Source: Rhodothermales bacterium (GTDB lineage: Bacteria; Bacteroidota; Rhodothermia; Rhodothermales; Bin80). Taken from it: a DNA stretch of 64,000 bases. Under the pieces are notes generated by a model, which saw only the letters and a program-made list of their open reading frames with translations, was not told the DNA's origin and searched no databases. The first letter of the stretch is position 1; each line of letters begins with the position of its first letter. A program made the position numbers and the translations under genes. The stretch spans positions 1-64,000 of the forward strand of contig JANQES010000039.1 in NCBI GenBank assembly GCA_028278205.1, written 5' to 3'. Shown piece after piece: positions 9,833-18,095 of this stretch.

Positions 9833-10417
9833 ATGCGCAACGTCGTCCTCGTACACGGCATCTTCGACACACCCGCCATCTTCCGTTCGATGGAACGCTT
9901 CCTTCACAAAAGCGGATGGACCACCTTTACGCCTCACCTTACTCCGAACAGCGGTCATCAAGGACTCGAAAAACTGGCTGGACAACTCAAGGATTTCGTC
10001 CATAAACACATCGAGCCAGACCAGCAATTCGACCTTGTCGGCTATAGCATGGGCGGCCTTGTAAGTCGCTATTACCTTCAACGTCTGGGGGGCTTGAGGC
10101 GCGTACGCCGCTTCATTACCCTGGCGGCCCCGCATAATGGAAGTTATATGGCGTATCTGATTCCGAACCGAGGCGGAGAACAGATGCGTCCCGGCAGTGC
10201 TTTTATAGAGGATCTGAACCGAGACGCCGCGATGCTGGAGCAAGTGGGCTTTGTTTCGTTGTGGACGCCGTGGGACTTGACTATCGTGCCGGCGCGAAGT
10301 TCTGTGTTGCCGGTAGGCAAGGCGCTTCAGGTGGCGGTAGCAGCGCATCCTCTGATGGTGTTGAGCCGCAGAAGCCAGCAAGAGGTAGTTCGGTTACTCG
10401 GCGAACCGTGTGAGTGA
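9833..10417 (+). CDS. Small alpha/beta hydrolase, lipase/PGAP1-like
   Basis: 194 residues from ATG 9833, which gives the canonical MRNVVLVHGIFDT opening. A GTG at 9800 would add 11 residues and has a GAGG just upstream, so it cannot be excluded. The oxyanion-hole strand is VVLVHGIFDT. The nucleophile elbow is GYSMGG with serine about residue 72. Candidate acid and base are WDLTIVP and AAHPL near the C-terminus. No signal peptide is seen. It lies 41 bases after the T9SS cargo gene and may be read through from it. The substrate is probably a carboxylester, by family. Confidence 0.78.
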   Translation: MRNVVLVHGIFDTPAIFRSMERFLHKSGWTTFTPHLTPNSGHQGLEKLAGQLKDFVHKHIEPDQQFDLVGYSMGGLVSRYYLQRLGGLRRVRRFITLAAPHNGSYMAYLIPNRGGEQMRPGSAFIEDLNRDAAMLEQVGFVSLWTPWDLTIVPARSSVLPVGKALQVAVAAHPLMVLSRRSQQEVVRLLGEPCE

Positions 10418-11255
10418 GGCCCGATTTCATTCTCACCCACGCCCCCTTTCGCCGCCACCGGCAGGCATCTCAAAATGCACGCGGGCCGCATTACTCATCG
10501 CCCACGCGGTCTGTGTAGACATTATAACGCGTTGCTTGTCTTTGCTTCCCCCGGTAAGGGCAGAGCGGTGAGCGCGTTGGGGAATCTGTCTGGTTTGGAA
10601 GTGCCGGCGGGAAGAGATCGCTCGTCAGCGTATAAATAGTACGCCCGGCAGGTTCTACACAGGGCAAAGCCCGGCGGCTGTAGTATCTAGCCGCCGGGCC
10701 TCGCTGCTGAGACATAAACAGAACCCTGGCCGGCGTGCTCAGTGTGGCGACCGGGACCGCCGGCTGAAGGGTTTGCGCGCTAAGACCAACCCACCGAATC
10801 CGATGAGCCGGCCTCGTCTCGCGTTCCTGTTTATCGTCCGATATTGAGTCTAAGCCTCTGCAAGGACATAAGCAAGTTGTTTACGCGTCAAGGATACGCT
10901 GCCGGGGCTAGCCGGAGTGAACAACTATGCATGAAAATTCCCCAAAACCTCCGAAGTCCTCAACGAAACGCTTTCCATCCATTCGCCGCGCGCGTCCTCA
11001 CGGGACGGATGACGCTGATCCGCTAGCGGCGTTCCCCGTCGAAGGGGGCCGGGGGGATTTTCGTGGATGGCGCGATCTAAAGAACGTCTCCCCGCGTCCC
11101 CTTCGACGGAGAAGGGCTTGGTGATTTTGGATTTTAGATTGATCTCATCCAGAAGTCTCATCTCAATAGAAAAAGCCGCAGCGGTACTGACCGTCGCGGC
11201 TTTTTCTATTGTTAAAAGGGGATCGGATATTTCCCAATCCAAAATCTAAAATCGA
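10418..11255. other. Long intergenic region with GC-rich hairpins and a composite repeat
   Basis: 838 bases with no convincing coding frame. An 11-bp perfect hairpin lies at 10669-10679 and 10689-10699 (GCCCGGCGGCT arms). A second GC hairpin has GCCGGCG at 10729-10735 and CGCCGGC at 10758-10764. Between about 11030 and 11110 an inverted pair is built on CGTCGAAGGGG. The last 130 bases are a composite repeat described separately. The paired hairpins may mark a structured RNA, but I recognise no known family. Confidence 0.45.
11123..11253 (-). repeat. Composite palindromic element, copy A
   Basis: Outer arms are copies of the AATCCAA heptamer word: ATTTTGGATTTTAGATT on the left, its complement on the right at 11236-11253. 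Inside is a perfect 16-bp hairpin, CAATAGAAAAAGCCGC at 11164-11179 with its complement at 11196-11211, extended by CGGT/ACCG. The whole element is homologous in inverse orientation to 30614-30766, including non-repeated bases such as TCCGATCC and TTAACAA. It abuts the 3' end of the minus-strand gene ending at 11256. Confidence 0.85.
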
Positions 11256-11714
11256 TTAGCCTGAGCGTTTCTTTGTTTTCTCGCTCACCCCCTTCGCGGT
11301 AGCCCTGGTTTGCTTTCCGGTTCGGGTTCGTTTACCGACAAGCGGCCCCCGACCCGGATTGCTGCGATCGCCGATGCGGATGCCTGGGCGTTGGCGTTTG
11401 GTGAGAGACGGGATGAAGCGTCCGATGCCCTTGCGCGGCTTGCGTTGGGGCGCAACCCTCGGCGCAGGACGCTTGCCCGCACCGCGCAGCCGGGGCTGAG
11501 CTCTCCCATCGACAAAAACATCCACAAAAGGTGGATAGACGCCTACGCCCGTGGGGTAGCGCGGCTCAAAGATGGGATCGACCGCCTCGTCTTCCTCCCC
11601 GGCGATCTGCGCGTAGGGGGCGAAAGCGATGCGCCCGACGTGGAGATTGCGCAGCGTGAAGCCCTCGGCGAAATACGCGCGGGCTTCGTCTTCGGAAGCA
11701 ACGATTTCGAGCAT
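11256..11714 (-). CDS. Unknown protein with a basic C-terminal tail
   Basis: 152 residues, no family recognised. Residues 1-70 look like a compact domain: MLEIVASEDEARAYFAEG at the start, YPPFVDVFVDG near residue 65. From about residue 75 to the end the chain is rich in Lys, Arg, Gly and Pro (KPRKGIGRFIPS, later KQTRATAKG and KTKKRSG), like a nucleic-acid-binding tail. A plus-strand frame over the same bases is less protein-like. The gene is flanked by the composite repeat on its 3' side and is divergent from the first CarboxypepD_reg paralogue. Its reality is probable, not certain. Confidence 0.55.
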   Translation of the reverse strand: MLEIVASEDEARAYFAEGFTLRNLHVGRIAFAPYAQIAGEEDEAVDPIFEPRYPTGVGVYPPFVDVFVDGRAQPRLRGAGKRPAPRVAPQRKPRKGIGRFIPSLTKRQRPGIRIGDRSNPGRGPLVGKRTRTGKQTRATAKGVSEKTKKRSG

Positions 11715-11864
11715 CGGCGACTTATTTCCTGGACACGCTCTGACCGTTCATCCCGCTGTTGGATCCGTTCGGAGGCGTAGACGTTCCGATGAGGGCTTCG
11801 GCCTGAATTTTGCCGCCGAGGCGACCGTATCTGCCCCCAGGAAACCCATCCCTTCGTAGTTGCC

Positions 11865-12968
11865 ATGTGTACTCGTTTTCGCTGGTGCTTTGCCGCTGCT
11901 CTGCTGCTGCTGCCCATCCAGATCGCTTTTGGCCAGGCTTCGGCCACCCTCACCGGCACCGTCACCGATGAAGCCGGCCAGCCGCTGCCGACGGTCAACG
12001 TCTTCATTGCCTCGTCGATGAACGGCACCGTCACCGACGACCAGGGCCGGTTCCGCCTGACCGGCATCCCGCTGGGCGCGCTCCGGCTTCATGTGACGAT
12101 GATCGGCTTCGAGCCGCAGTCTGAAGACATCTTCATCCGCGAAGCCAAAACCTACACGTTCAACTTCCAACTCAAGGAGGCCGTCTACGAGATCGGCGAG
12201 ATCACGGTTACGGCGGATAACAAGAAGTGGAAACGGCAGTTGGAAAAGTTCACCCGGCTGTTCATCGGCGAGACGCCTAACGCGGAGCAAACCAAGATTA
12301 TCAACCCGGAAGTGCTCGATTTTTCGGCCAAAGGCGGCGATTTCCGCGCCCACGCCAGCGAACCGCTGATCATCGAAAACCAGGCCCTCGGCTACCGCGT
12401 CACGTATTTCCTGACCGAGTTCATCGCCATCCCCAACCGCACCAAGTACGACGGCGAACCGCTCTTCGAAGAGATGACTACCGACGACCCGGTGGTCAAA
12501 GCGAAGTGGAACGAAAACCGGGAAGCGGCCTTCTACGGCTCGTTCCGCCATTTCATGCTGGCGATGCTCAACAACAAGGTCGAGGAACACGGCTTTAAGA
12601 CCTACAGCCGCCCGGCCCAGCAACGCATCGGCGGCGGGGCTGCCCCTACCGACCAGCGCTACCCCCTCGACACCGCTAAAATCCTCAAAGACGGCAGCAC
12701 ACCCGGCGAAAAAATCCTCGACTTCGAAGGCTTCGTCGAGATCGTCTACACCGCCGAGACCGAGGACAAGGCGTATCTCGAATGGACGCGCCAGCAGTTC
12801 CGGCGCCCCAGCTACCGGACGTCGATGATCTATCTCGATAACGGCCCGACCATCGTCGATCTCAAAGGCGACGTGCTCGATCCCTACGGCGTCACGTTCT
12901 ACCTCTACCTGGCTTTCGAACGCGTCGCCGACGAGGTACCCAAAGAATTCAGGCCCTGGCTTAATTAG
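11865..12968 (+). CDS. CarboxypepD_reg-like exported protein, paralogue 1 of 4
   Basis: 367 residues with a signal peptide ending near AFGQA. Residues about 27-110 are a carboxypeptidase-regulatory-like beta-sandwich: GTVTDEAGQPLPTVNVFI, then GRFRLTGIPLG. The remaining 250 residues are a domain I do not recognise, shared by all four tandem copies. Landmarks are FTRLFIGETPNAEQT, NPEVLDF, PLIIENQALGYRV, YDGEPLFEE, GSFRHFMLAML, DNGPTIVD and DPYGVT. There is no TonB barrel and no T9SS tail. The protein is probably periplasmic or associated with the outer membrane. Tandem duplication is evident from the neighbours. Confidence 0.85.
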   Translation: MCTRFRWCFAAALLLLPIQIAFGQASATLTGTVTDEAGQPLPTVNVFIASSMNGTVTDDQGRFRLTGIPLGALRLHVTMIGFEPQSEDIFIREAKTYTFNFQLKEAVYEIGEITVTADNKKWKRQLEKFTRLFIGETPNAEQTKIINPEVLDFSAKGGDFRAHASEPLIIENQALGYRVTYFLTEFIAIPNRTKYDGEPLFEEMTTDDPVVKAKWNENREAAFYGSFRHFMLAMLNNKVEEHGFKTYSRPAQQRIGGGAAPTDQRYPLDTAKILKDGSTPGEKILDFEGFVEIVYTAETEDKAYLEWTRQQFRRPSYRTSMIYLDNGPTIVDLKGDVLDPYGVTFYLYLAFERVADEVPKEFRPWLN

Positions 12969-13011
12969 CAGGAATTCCTCAAGGTTCTGCCACGAACAAA
13001 GCCCGGCGTAA

Positions 13012-13070
13012 GTCACTGGTCATTGGTCACTAGAAAGAATATCAGTGACCAGTGACCAATGACCAGTGAC
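13012..13070. repeat. Heptamer inverted array, word GGTCATT/GGTCACT
   Basis: A 20-bp perfect inverted repeat: left arm 13012-13031 begins GTCACTGGTCATT, right arm 13051-13070 is its exact complement. An extra AGTGACC copy sits in the loop. It lies between paralogues 1 and 2. The same word occurs at 40218-40241 and 50408-50451. Confidence 0.9.
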
Positions 13071-13199
13071 CGATACCAACGGACACACAACGTATAATCT
13101 TCAAAATTATCGAAAAACGTCCGATGGCCTGCCTCAAACATCATTTGACTTGAAAAAATCCTCCCGCGTGCGTACTTCATAACAAACTGTACGCCCGCG

Positions 13200-14312
13200 A
13201 TGACGCTTCCCCGCTCCATCCTTCCCTTTTTACTCTTCAGCCTGTGCCTGCCGTTGACGGCGTGGGCGCAGGCGGACTACGCCGCGCTGGCAGGCACGGT
13301 CGTCGATGCCGAGACGGGCGAGCCGCTGGCCGGGGCCAATGTCTTCATCGCCGCCTCGATGATGGGCACCGCCACCGACGAGACCGGGCACTTCCGCCTC
13401 GACCGGGTGCCGCCGGGCGCGCATCGCCTCTTCGTCTCGATGCTCGGCTACGAGCCGGCTTCGCAAGACACGCTCCTGCGCGAGGCCCAGTCCTACGACT
13501 TCAGCTTCCGCCTGACGCCTGTGGTCATCGAAATGGGCGAGGTGACGGTGAATGCGAAGGAAGCCCGGCGCTGGCAACGCCGCCTGCGTAAATTCGAACG
13601 GCTGTTTCTGGGCGAATCGGACAATGCCGCGCTCACCAGGATCGTCAACCCTGAAGTGCTCAGCTTCGAGAGTAGCTGGGGCCGGCTCACAGCGACGGCC
13701 AGCAGGCCGCTGATCATCGAAAACAAGGCCCTCGGCTATCGCATTCAGTATTTCCTCAAAGAGTTCATTCGTTCGGGCAACACCATCAAGTACGACGGCG
13801 AGCCGCTCTACGAACCGCTCGAACCGAAGCATGAAGAACAGGCAGCCCTGTGGCGCGCCAACCGCCGCAAGGCGTTCTTCGGCTCGTTCCGCCACTACAT
13901 GCTCACGCTGCTCGACGAGCGCTGGGAAGAGGAAGGCTTCCTCACCTTCCGCCGCTTCTCGCTCGAAGGCCTTCACACCACCAGAGACCGCTTCGGCGTC
14001 GATCCGAAGCGGCTGCTGCGCGACGGCCCCTCGGAGCAGGAGAAAGAGCTTCGCTTCGGCGGCTACCTCGAAGTGCTCTACATCAACGAACGCGAAGACG
14101 AGGCGTTCTTGCGCTGGCAGGGCCGCTCGGCGTGGCACAACCCCGGCAATCAACGCTCCTGGATGAAACTCAACGACGGCCCCACCCTGGTCGATCAATC
14201 CGGCGAAGTCATCGACCCCTACGGCGTCACCGTCTACGGCTACTTTGCCTTCGAACGCATCGCCGACGAACTGCCCAAAGAATATCGACCGGATGAGTGG
14301 ATTACGCCGTGA
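13200..14312 (+). CDS. CarboxypepD_reg-like exported protein, paralogue 2 of 4
   Basis: 370 residues with the signal peptide ending LTAWAQA. The beta-sandwich spans about 28-112 (GTVVDAETGEPLAGANVFI, GHFRLDRVPPG). The shared C-terminal domain keeps every landmark: FERLFLGESDNAALT, NPEVLSF, PLIIENKALGYRI, YDGEPLYE, GSFRHYMLTLLD, NDGPTLVD, DPYGVT and ADELPKEYRP. ATG 13200 is the first methionine and gives the best leader. It follows paralogue 1 by 231 bases with a GGTCATT array between them. Confidence 0.86.
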   Translation: MTLPRSILPFLLFSLCLPLTAWAQADYAALAGTVVDAETGEPLAGANVFIAASMMGTATDETGHFRLDRVPPGAHRLFVSMLGYEPASQDTLLREAQSYDFSFRLTPVVIEMGEVTVNAKEARRWQRRLRKFERLFLGESDNAALTRIVNPEVLSFESSWGRLTATASRPLIIENKALGYRIQYFLKEFIRSGNTIKYDGEPLYEPLEPKHEEQAALWRANRRKAFFGSFRHYMLTLLDERWEEEGFLTFRRFSLEGLHTTRDRFGVDPKRLLRDGPSEQEKELRFGGYLEVLYINEREDEAFLRWQGRSAWHNPGNQRSWMKLNDGPTLVDQSGEVIDPYGVTVYGYFAFERIADELPKEYRPDEWITP

Positions 14313-14317
14313 TTTTT

Positions 14318-14576
14318 ATGAGTCGGGGAATCGGAGAGTCGGGGAGCCGGAGACTGCTTTAGCCAGCTTTGTCTCAGGCTGTGACGTTCAGCGTTGCTCT
14401 GCGGTTTTCATTTTGTGTGGGAGTTTGGGAGTGTGGGAGGATGGGAGAGAAAAGCTCGTTGCCAAAACCCTCCCACACTCCCATACACCCATACTCCCAT
14501 ACATTCGCCAACGTCACAAACGATTACAAACCTCAACAAATCCCCGACTCTCAGACTCTCCGGCTCCCCGACTCAT
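14318..14576. repeat. Nested inverted arrays: GAGTCGGG outside, GTGTGGGA inside
   Basis: Outer arms at 14318-14353 and 14541-14576 use the octamer AGTCGGGG/AATCGGAG and pair over at least the outer 20 bases. Inner arms at 14415-14447 and 14470-14502 use a different octamer, GTGTGGGA/GTTTGGGA. Two word families are therefore nested in the 290-base gap between paralogues 2 and 3. Confidence 0.88.
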
Positions 14577-14602
14577 AAAATCGTTCCTATAAAACAAAAA
14601 CG

Positions 14603-15697
14603 ATGCGCGCTACCGCCACGGTCTTCGCCCTGCTGATCCTCGCCCTGACCGCTGCCGGGGATGCGGCGGGGCAGGCGCGGTATACCACGCTGCGCGGCGC
14701 CGTCATCGACGACGAGACGGGCGAGCCGTTGCCCGGCGTCCACGTCTTCATCGCCGCCTCGATGATCGGCACGACCACCAACGCCCAGGGCCGCTACCGC
14801 CTCGAACGCGTGCCGCTGGGCGCGCATCGCCTCTACGTGACGATGCTCGGCTTCGATGCGATGTCGCAAGATATCGTCCTCAACGAGGCCAGGCCTTATG
14901 CGTTTAATTTCAGCCTGCGGCCTCGTGTTTATGAGTTGGATTCCGTCGTCGTCGTGGCCCGGCGAGATCGGCGTTGGAAGCGTCGTCTGAAGAAGTTTAA
15001 TGCGCTTTTTATCGGGGAGACGCCTTTTGCCGATAAGACCGAAATCATCAACCCGGAAGTGCTGAGTTTTGCGGATGAAAACGGGATTTTTTCGGCCCGC
15101 GCGGCGGCGCCGCTGGTCATCGAAAACCGGGCGCTGGGCTATCGCCTCCGGTATCATCTGATGGATTTTTATCACCAGAAAGACCGGATCCGCTATCAGG
15201 GCGAACCGCTCTTCGAAGAACTGACGCCGCGCAATCAAAAAGAGGCGGCGATGTGGGCCTCCAACCGCCGGCAAGCCTTCCACGGATCGCTCCGACATTT
15301 CTTACTGTCGCTGCTCGACGGCACGACCGAGGCCGAAGGCTTTGTGCTCTACGAAGGTCGCTCGGCCCGAGGTCCCCGGCGCAACCCGGAGCACAACCGG
15401 ATCGAGGGCAGCACGTTGCTGCAAGAGGGCCCGCTGCCGGTGCTTAAAGAATTGACGTTTCAACACGCCGTCGAAGTCGTTTATACCAAAGAGTTCGAAG
15501 ACACCGCCTATCTGGATTGGATCAACAGACCCTACGCCACGCCGGGGCCTCAGGAATCCTGGCTCTTGCTCGAAGTCTTCCCGGCCCTCGTCGATATCCA
15601 CGGCACGCTGATCGATCCGTACACGGTGACGATGGCCGGCTACCTCTCGTTCAGCCGCGTGGCGGAGATGTTGCCGAAGGAGTACCGGCCTGAGTGA
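14603..15697 (+). CDS. CarboxypepD_reg-like exported protein, paralogue 3 of 4
   Basis: 364 residues with the signal peptide ending near DAAGQA. The beta-sandwich spans about 25-108 (GAVIDDETGEPLPGVHVFI, GRYRLERVPLG). The shared domain is present: FNALFIGETPFADKT, NPEVLSF, PLVIENRALGYRL, YQGEPLFEEL, GSLRHFLLSLLDG, DPYTVT and AEMLPKEYRPE. The late NGPTxVD motif has diverged to EVFPALVD. Starting ATG 14603 follows the GAGTCGGG element by 26 bases, with no clear Shine-Dalgarno site. Confidence 0.86.
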   Translation: MRATATVFALLILALTAAGDAAGQARYTTLRGAVIDDETGEPLPGVHVFIAASMIGTTTNAQGRYRLERVPLGAHRLYVTMLGFDAMSQDIVLNEARPYAFNFSLRPRVYELDSVVVVARRDRRWKRRLKKFNALFIGETPFADKTEIINPEVLSFADENGIFSARAAAPLVIENRALGYRLRYHLMDFYHQKDRIRYQGEPLFEELTPRNQKEAAMWASNRRQAFHGSLRHFLLSLLDGTTEAEGFVLYEGRSARGPRRNPEHNRIEGSTLLQEGPLPVLKELTFQHAVEVVYTKEFEDTAYLDWINRPYATPGPQESWLLLEVFPALVDIHGTLIDPYTVTMAGYLSFSRVAEMLPKEYRPE

Positions 15698-15704
15698 TGC
15701 CGTG

Positions 15705-15764
15705 TACTGCGTATTGCGTACTGCGTGAACAAGGCACCCTTACGCCATACGCAGTACGCAATAC
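15705..15764. repeat. Heptamer inverted array, word TACTGCG/TATTGCG
   Basis: Tandem TACTGCG TATTGCG TACTGCG at 15705-15725. The 16 bases 15711-15726 are exactly complementary to 15749-15764. It lies between paralogues 3 and 4. The word recurs at 25088, 48337, 57566 and 59113. Confidence 0.9.
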
Positions 15765-15842
15765 CACTCACCCCCTCCTTTGGCCTTGCTCCCGTCCGCT
15801 GTGTCTGTTATCATGTTTACCTGATGGCAGGCCGTACCGACC

Positions 15843-16946
15843 ATGAAGCCTTTCGTCTTTATACTGCTCCTTATCGCGCTCATCGCGCCCCGACACCTGA
15901 CGGCGCAGCAGGCCGCGCGGGCGACCGTGCAGGGCCGCGTCGTGGATGCCGAAACCGGCCAGCCGTTGCCGGGCGCGCACGTGTTTCTCAACGCCTCGAC
16001 GCGCGGCACCACCACCAATGCCGAAGGACGTTACCGGCTCGACAACCTGCCGACCGGCAGTCCTGAGATCGTCGCGTCGATGCTCGGCTTCGAGACCCAG
16101 CGGCGGCGTCCCGGCATCACCGATACCACGACGCTCGACTTCCGGCTGCACCCCATCGTCATCAAGCTCGGCGAGATCGTCGTCTCCGCTACGCGGCCCG
16201 AAAAATGGGCGGAATACCTCGAACGCTTCCGTCCGCTCTTTCTGGGCGCTACCCTCAACGCCGAACGGTGCCTCGTGGTCAATCCGGAAGTGCTCGATTT
16301 TACCTACGACGAAGACCGTGACTACCTCCGCGCCACCGCCCGCGAGCCGCTGATCATCGAAAACCGGGCGCTGGGCTACCGGGTGTATTATCACCTTCAA
16401 GAGTTCGAATCGATGCTGGGGCAGGTTCGGTATCTGGGCACGTCTCGGTTTGAAGAACTCGAACCTCGCAACAAACGCGAAGGGCGGCGCTGGCAACGCC
16501 GCCGCCGCAAAGCCTACGAAGGCTCGCTGCAGCACTTTCTGACGACGCTTTTCGACGACAAGACTCTCAAGAAGACCCGCAAGGCAGGCTTCAACGTCAG
16601 CATAGCGCCGCACTTCGAGAGCGATCCGGGGGTGACGATTCCTGCGCGGTCGGGCGCTTTCATGAAGCCGGCTTCGAAGCCTGGCACGCACCTGCTGTCT
16701 TTCGACGATCACTTGCTGGTCGTTTACGAACCCGACCTGCCGGCCTCGGCGCCCTCCGGCGTGCCCGGCGGCAGCTCTGTGCCGAACCTCGTCGAGTACG
16801 CCTCGTGGATCACCCTCAACAACGGCCCCACCGAAGTAGACCGCTTCGGCCACCTCTTCGACCCCTACGCCCTGACGACCTTCGGCCTCTGGAGCCGCGA
16901 ACGCCTCGCCGACATGCTCCCGCGTGATTTTCAGCCTGGGCGCTAA
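15843..16946 (+). CDS. CarboxypepD_reg-like exported protein, paralogue 4 of 4
   Basis: 367 residues with the signal peptide ending near LTAQQA. The beta-sandwich spans about 27-110 (GRVVDAETGQPLPGAHVFL). This is the most diverged copy: FRPLFLGATLNAERC, NPEVLDF, PLIIENRALGYRV, then a lysine/arginine-rich stretch RRWQRRRRKAYEG before GSLQHFLTTLFDD. The end keeps LNNGPTEVD and DPYAL. The downstream gene is convergent, so the four-gene array ends here. Confidence 0.85.
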   Translation: MKPFVFILLLIALIAPRHLTAQQAARATVQGRVVDAETGQPLPGAHVFLNASTRGTTTNAEGRYRLDNLPTGSPEIVASMLGFETQRRRPGITDTTTLDFRLHPIVIKLGEIVVSATRPEKWAEYLERFRPLFLGATLNAERCLVVNPEVLDFTYDEDRDYLRATAREPLIIENRALGYRVYYHLQEFESMLGQVRYLGTSRFEELEPRNKREGRRWQRRRRKAYEGSLQHFLTTLFDDKTLKKTRKAGFNVSIAPHFESDPGVTIPARSGAFMKPASKPGTHLLSFDDHLLVVYEPDLPASAPSGVPGGSSVPNLVEYASWITLNNGPTEVDRFGHLFDPYALTTFGLWSRERLADMLPRDFQPGR

Positions 16947-16949
16947 AGC

Positions 16950-17025
16950 GTGTGTTTTAGTGTTCGAGTGTTTTGGTGTTTTAGTTGATTGATTGTAAAA
17001 CACTAAAACACCATAACACCAAAAA
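16950..17025. repeat. Octamer inverted array, word TGTTTTAG/TGTTCGAG
   Basis: Left arm 16950-16986 has four octamers (TGTTTTAG, TGTTCGAG, TGTTTTGG, TGTTTTAG). Right arm 16997-17025 carries their complements (AACACTAAAACACC). It lies between the convergent ends of paralogue 4 and yraN, where it could end transcription from both sides. The word recurs at 23324 and 34008. Confidence 0.85.
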
Positions 17026-17033
17026 ACTAGAAC

Positions 17034-17417
17034 TCACCGCCCCCAGAACGCGTCTTCGAAGTGCTCGATCCGGGGTTCCCGACCGGGTTGGAGGACGATG
17101 CTGATGACGTCGAAGCGGCAGGGAGCGCCTTCGAGTTTGCGTTCGTAGAGATAGGCTTCGGCGGCGTGCATCAGGCGGCGCTGCTGGGCTTCGGTGACGC
17201 CCTCTTCGGGACGGCCAAAGCCGAGACCGGTGCGCGTCTTGACTTCGGCAAAAACCAACTCGCCACCCGCTTTGTACTTCGCCGCCGGTTTGAAGCAGAC
17301 CAGATCGACCTCGGCGTGTTCGTAGCGATAATTCCGTTCGAGGATCGTATACCCCTTCCCCTCCAGATACGCCGCCGCAATCGCCTCCCCCCTATCACCA
17401 GTCTTTTTGGTAGACAT
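17034..17417 (-). CDS. yraN: YraN/UPF0102 family nuclease-fold protein
   Basis: 127 residues, the usual family length. GDRGEAIAAAYLEGKGYTIL opens the protein. The restriction-endonuclease-like core is HAEVDLVC (Asp) followed by LVFAEVKTRT (ExK), then AYLYE and RFDVISI. The family is widespread and assigned a nuclease fold; its cellular role is unsettled. It follows the gbsR-like gene on the same strand across a 42-base gap that holds a perfect 13-bp hairpin. Confidence 0.88.
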   Translation of the reverse strand: MSTKKTGDRGEAIAAAYLEGKGYTILERNYRYEHAEVDLVCFKPAAKYKAGGELVFAEVKTRTGLGFGRPEEGVTEAQQRRLMHAAEAYLYERKLEGAPCRFDVISIVLQPGREPRIEHFEDAFWGR

Positions 17418-17427
17418 AACCTCCCCC

Positions 17428-17459
17428 TTTTAGCGTTTTTCGCCAGAAAAACGCTAAAA
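17428..17459 (-). terminator. Perfect 13-bp hairpin after the GbsR gene
   Basis: TTTTAGCGTTTTT at 17428-17440 and AAAAACGCTAAAA at 17447-17459, separated by six bases. It touches the stop codon of the regulator gene and lies 10 bases before the yraN start codon. It could be an attenuating or terminating hairpin between the two genes. There is no pure T tract after it. Confidence 0.6.
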
Positions 17460-18095
17460 CTATTCATCCTTCGACGGGCCGCCGCGCATCGATTTGGCGA
17501 GGGCTACGAACTGGCGGATCATGGGCACGTTGCGCTTTTGGACGAACGGCAAGAGCGATTGAAAAAAGCCGTCGAAGACCTCCATGAGTTCCATCAGGTT
17601 TTCGATACGCTCGCAAAACTGCTGTTCTTGCGGAGACAGTGCGCTGCAATCTTCAGCGGCTTTTTCGCCGGCCAGCGTGTCTCGGCAATCCTGCAACTGT
17701 TGCATCACCGGGCCGATCTCGCGCCGTTCTCGTTCGCGGATGATCTGCGCGGTGATGTGCCAGACATCTTTCTCGGCCAGGTAATAATCTTTGCGCGAGC
17801 CGGGCTGATGCACCTTGCGTACCAGATTCCAGTTGACCAGCGAATGCAGGTTCATGTTGGCGTTGCCCCGGCTGATTTGCAACCGCTCCATGATGGCGTC
17901 GGTGTCGAGCGGTTCTTCGGAGGCATAGAGCAGGGCGTGGATCTGCGCCATCGTGCGGTTGATGCCCCAGGTAGAGGCCATCTCGCCCCAGAACAGGATG
18001 AAGCGTTCGAGCGCCTCCTGATGACGCGCGCTCAACGGCGCCGCCGCAGCGACTTCAGTCGTTGGATTGTCCTTGGCGTCGTGCTTTTCGTTCAT
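17460..18095 (-). CDS. GbsR/MarR family transcriptional regulator
   Basis: 211 residues. RFILFWGEMASTWGINRTMAQIHALLY near residues 31-57 and the wing-helix region MERLQISRGNANMNLHSLVNWNLVRKV are characteristic of the GbsR subgroup of MarR-like repressors. The C-terminal half is helical (FCERIENLMELMEVFDGFF) and probably dimerises. GbsR proteins often sense osmolytes or regulate membrane functions; no target is obvious here. ATG 18095 is the first good start. Confidence 0.87.
   Translation of the reverse strand: MNEKHDAKDNPTTEVAAAAPLSARHQEALERFILFWGEMASTWGINRTMAQIHALLYASEEPLDTDAIMERLQISRGNANMNLHSLVNWNLVRKVHQPGSRKDYYLAEKDVWHITAQIIRERERREIGPVMQQLQDCRDTLAGEKAAEDCSALSPQEQQFCERIENLMELMEVFDGFFQSLLPFVQKRNVPMIRQFVALAKSMRGGPSKDE

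Noticed and set aside
10491-10715. A 74-codon minus-strand frame
   Set aside because: No domain pattern; the frame spans the GC hairpin at 10669-10699.
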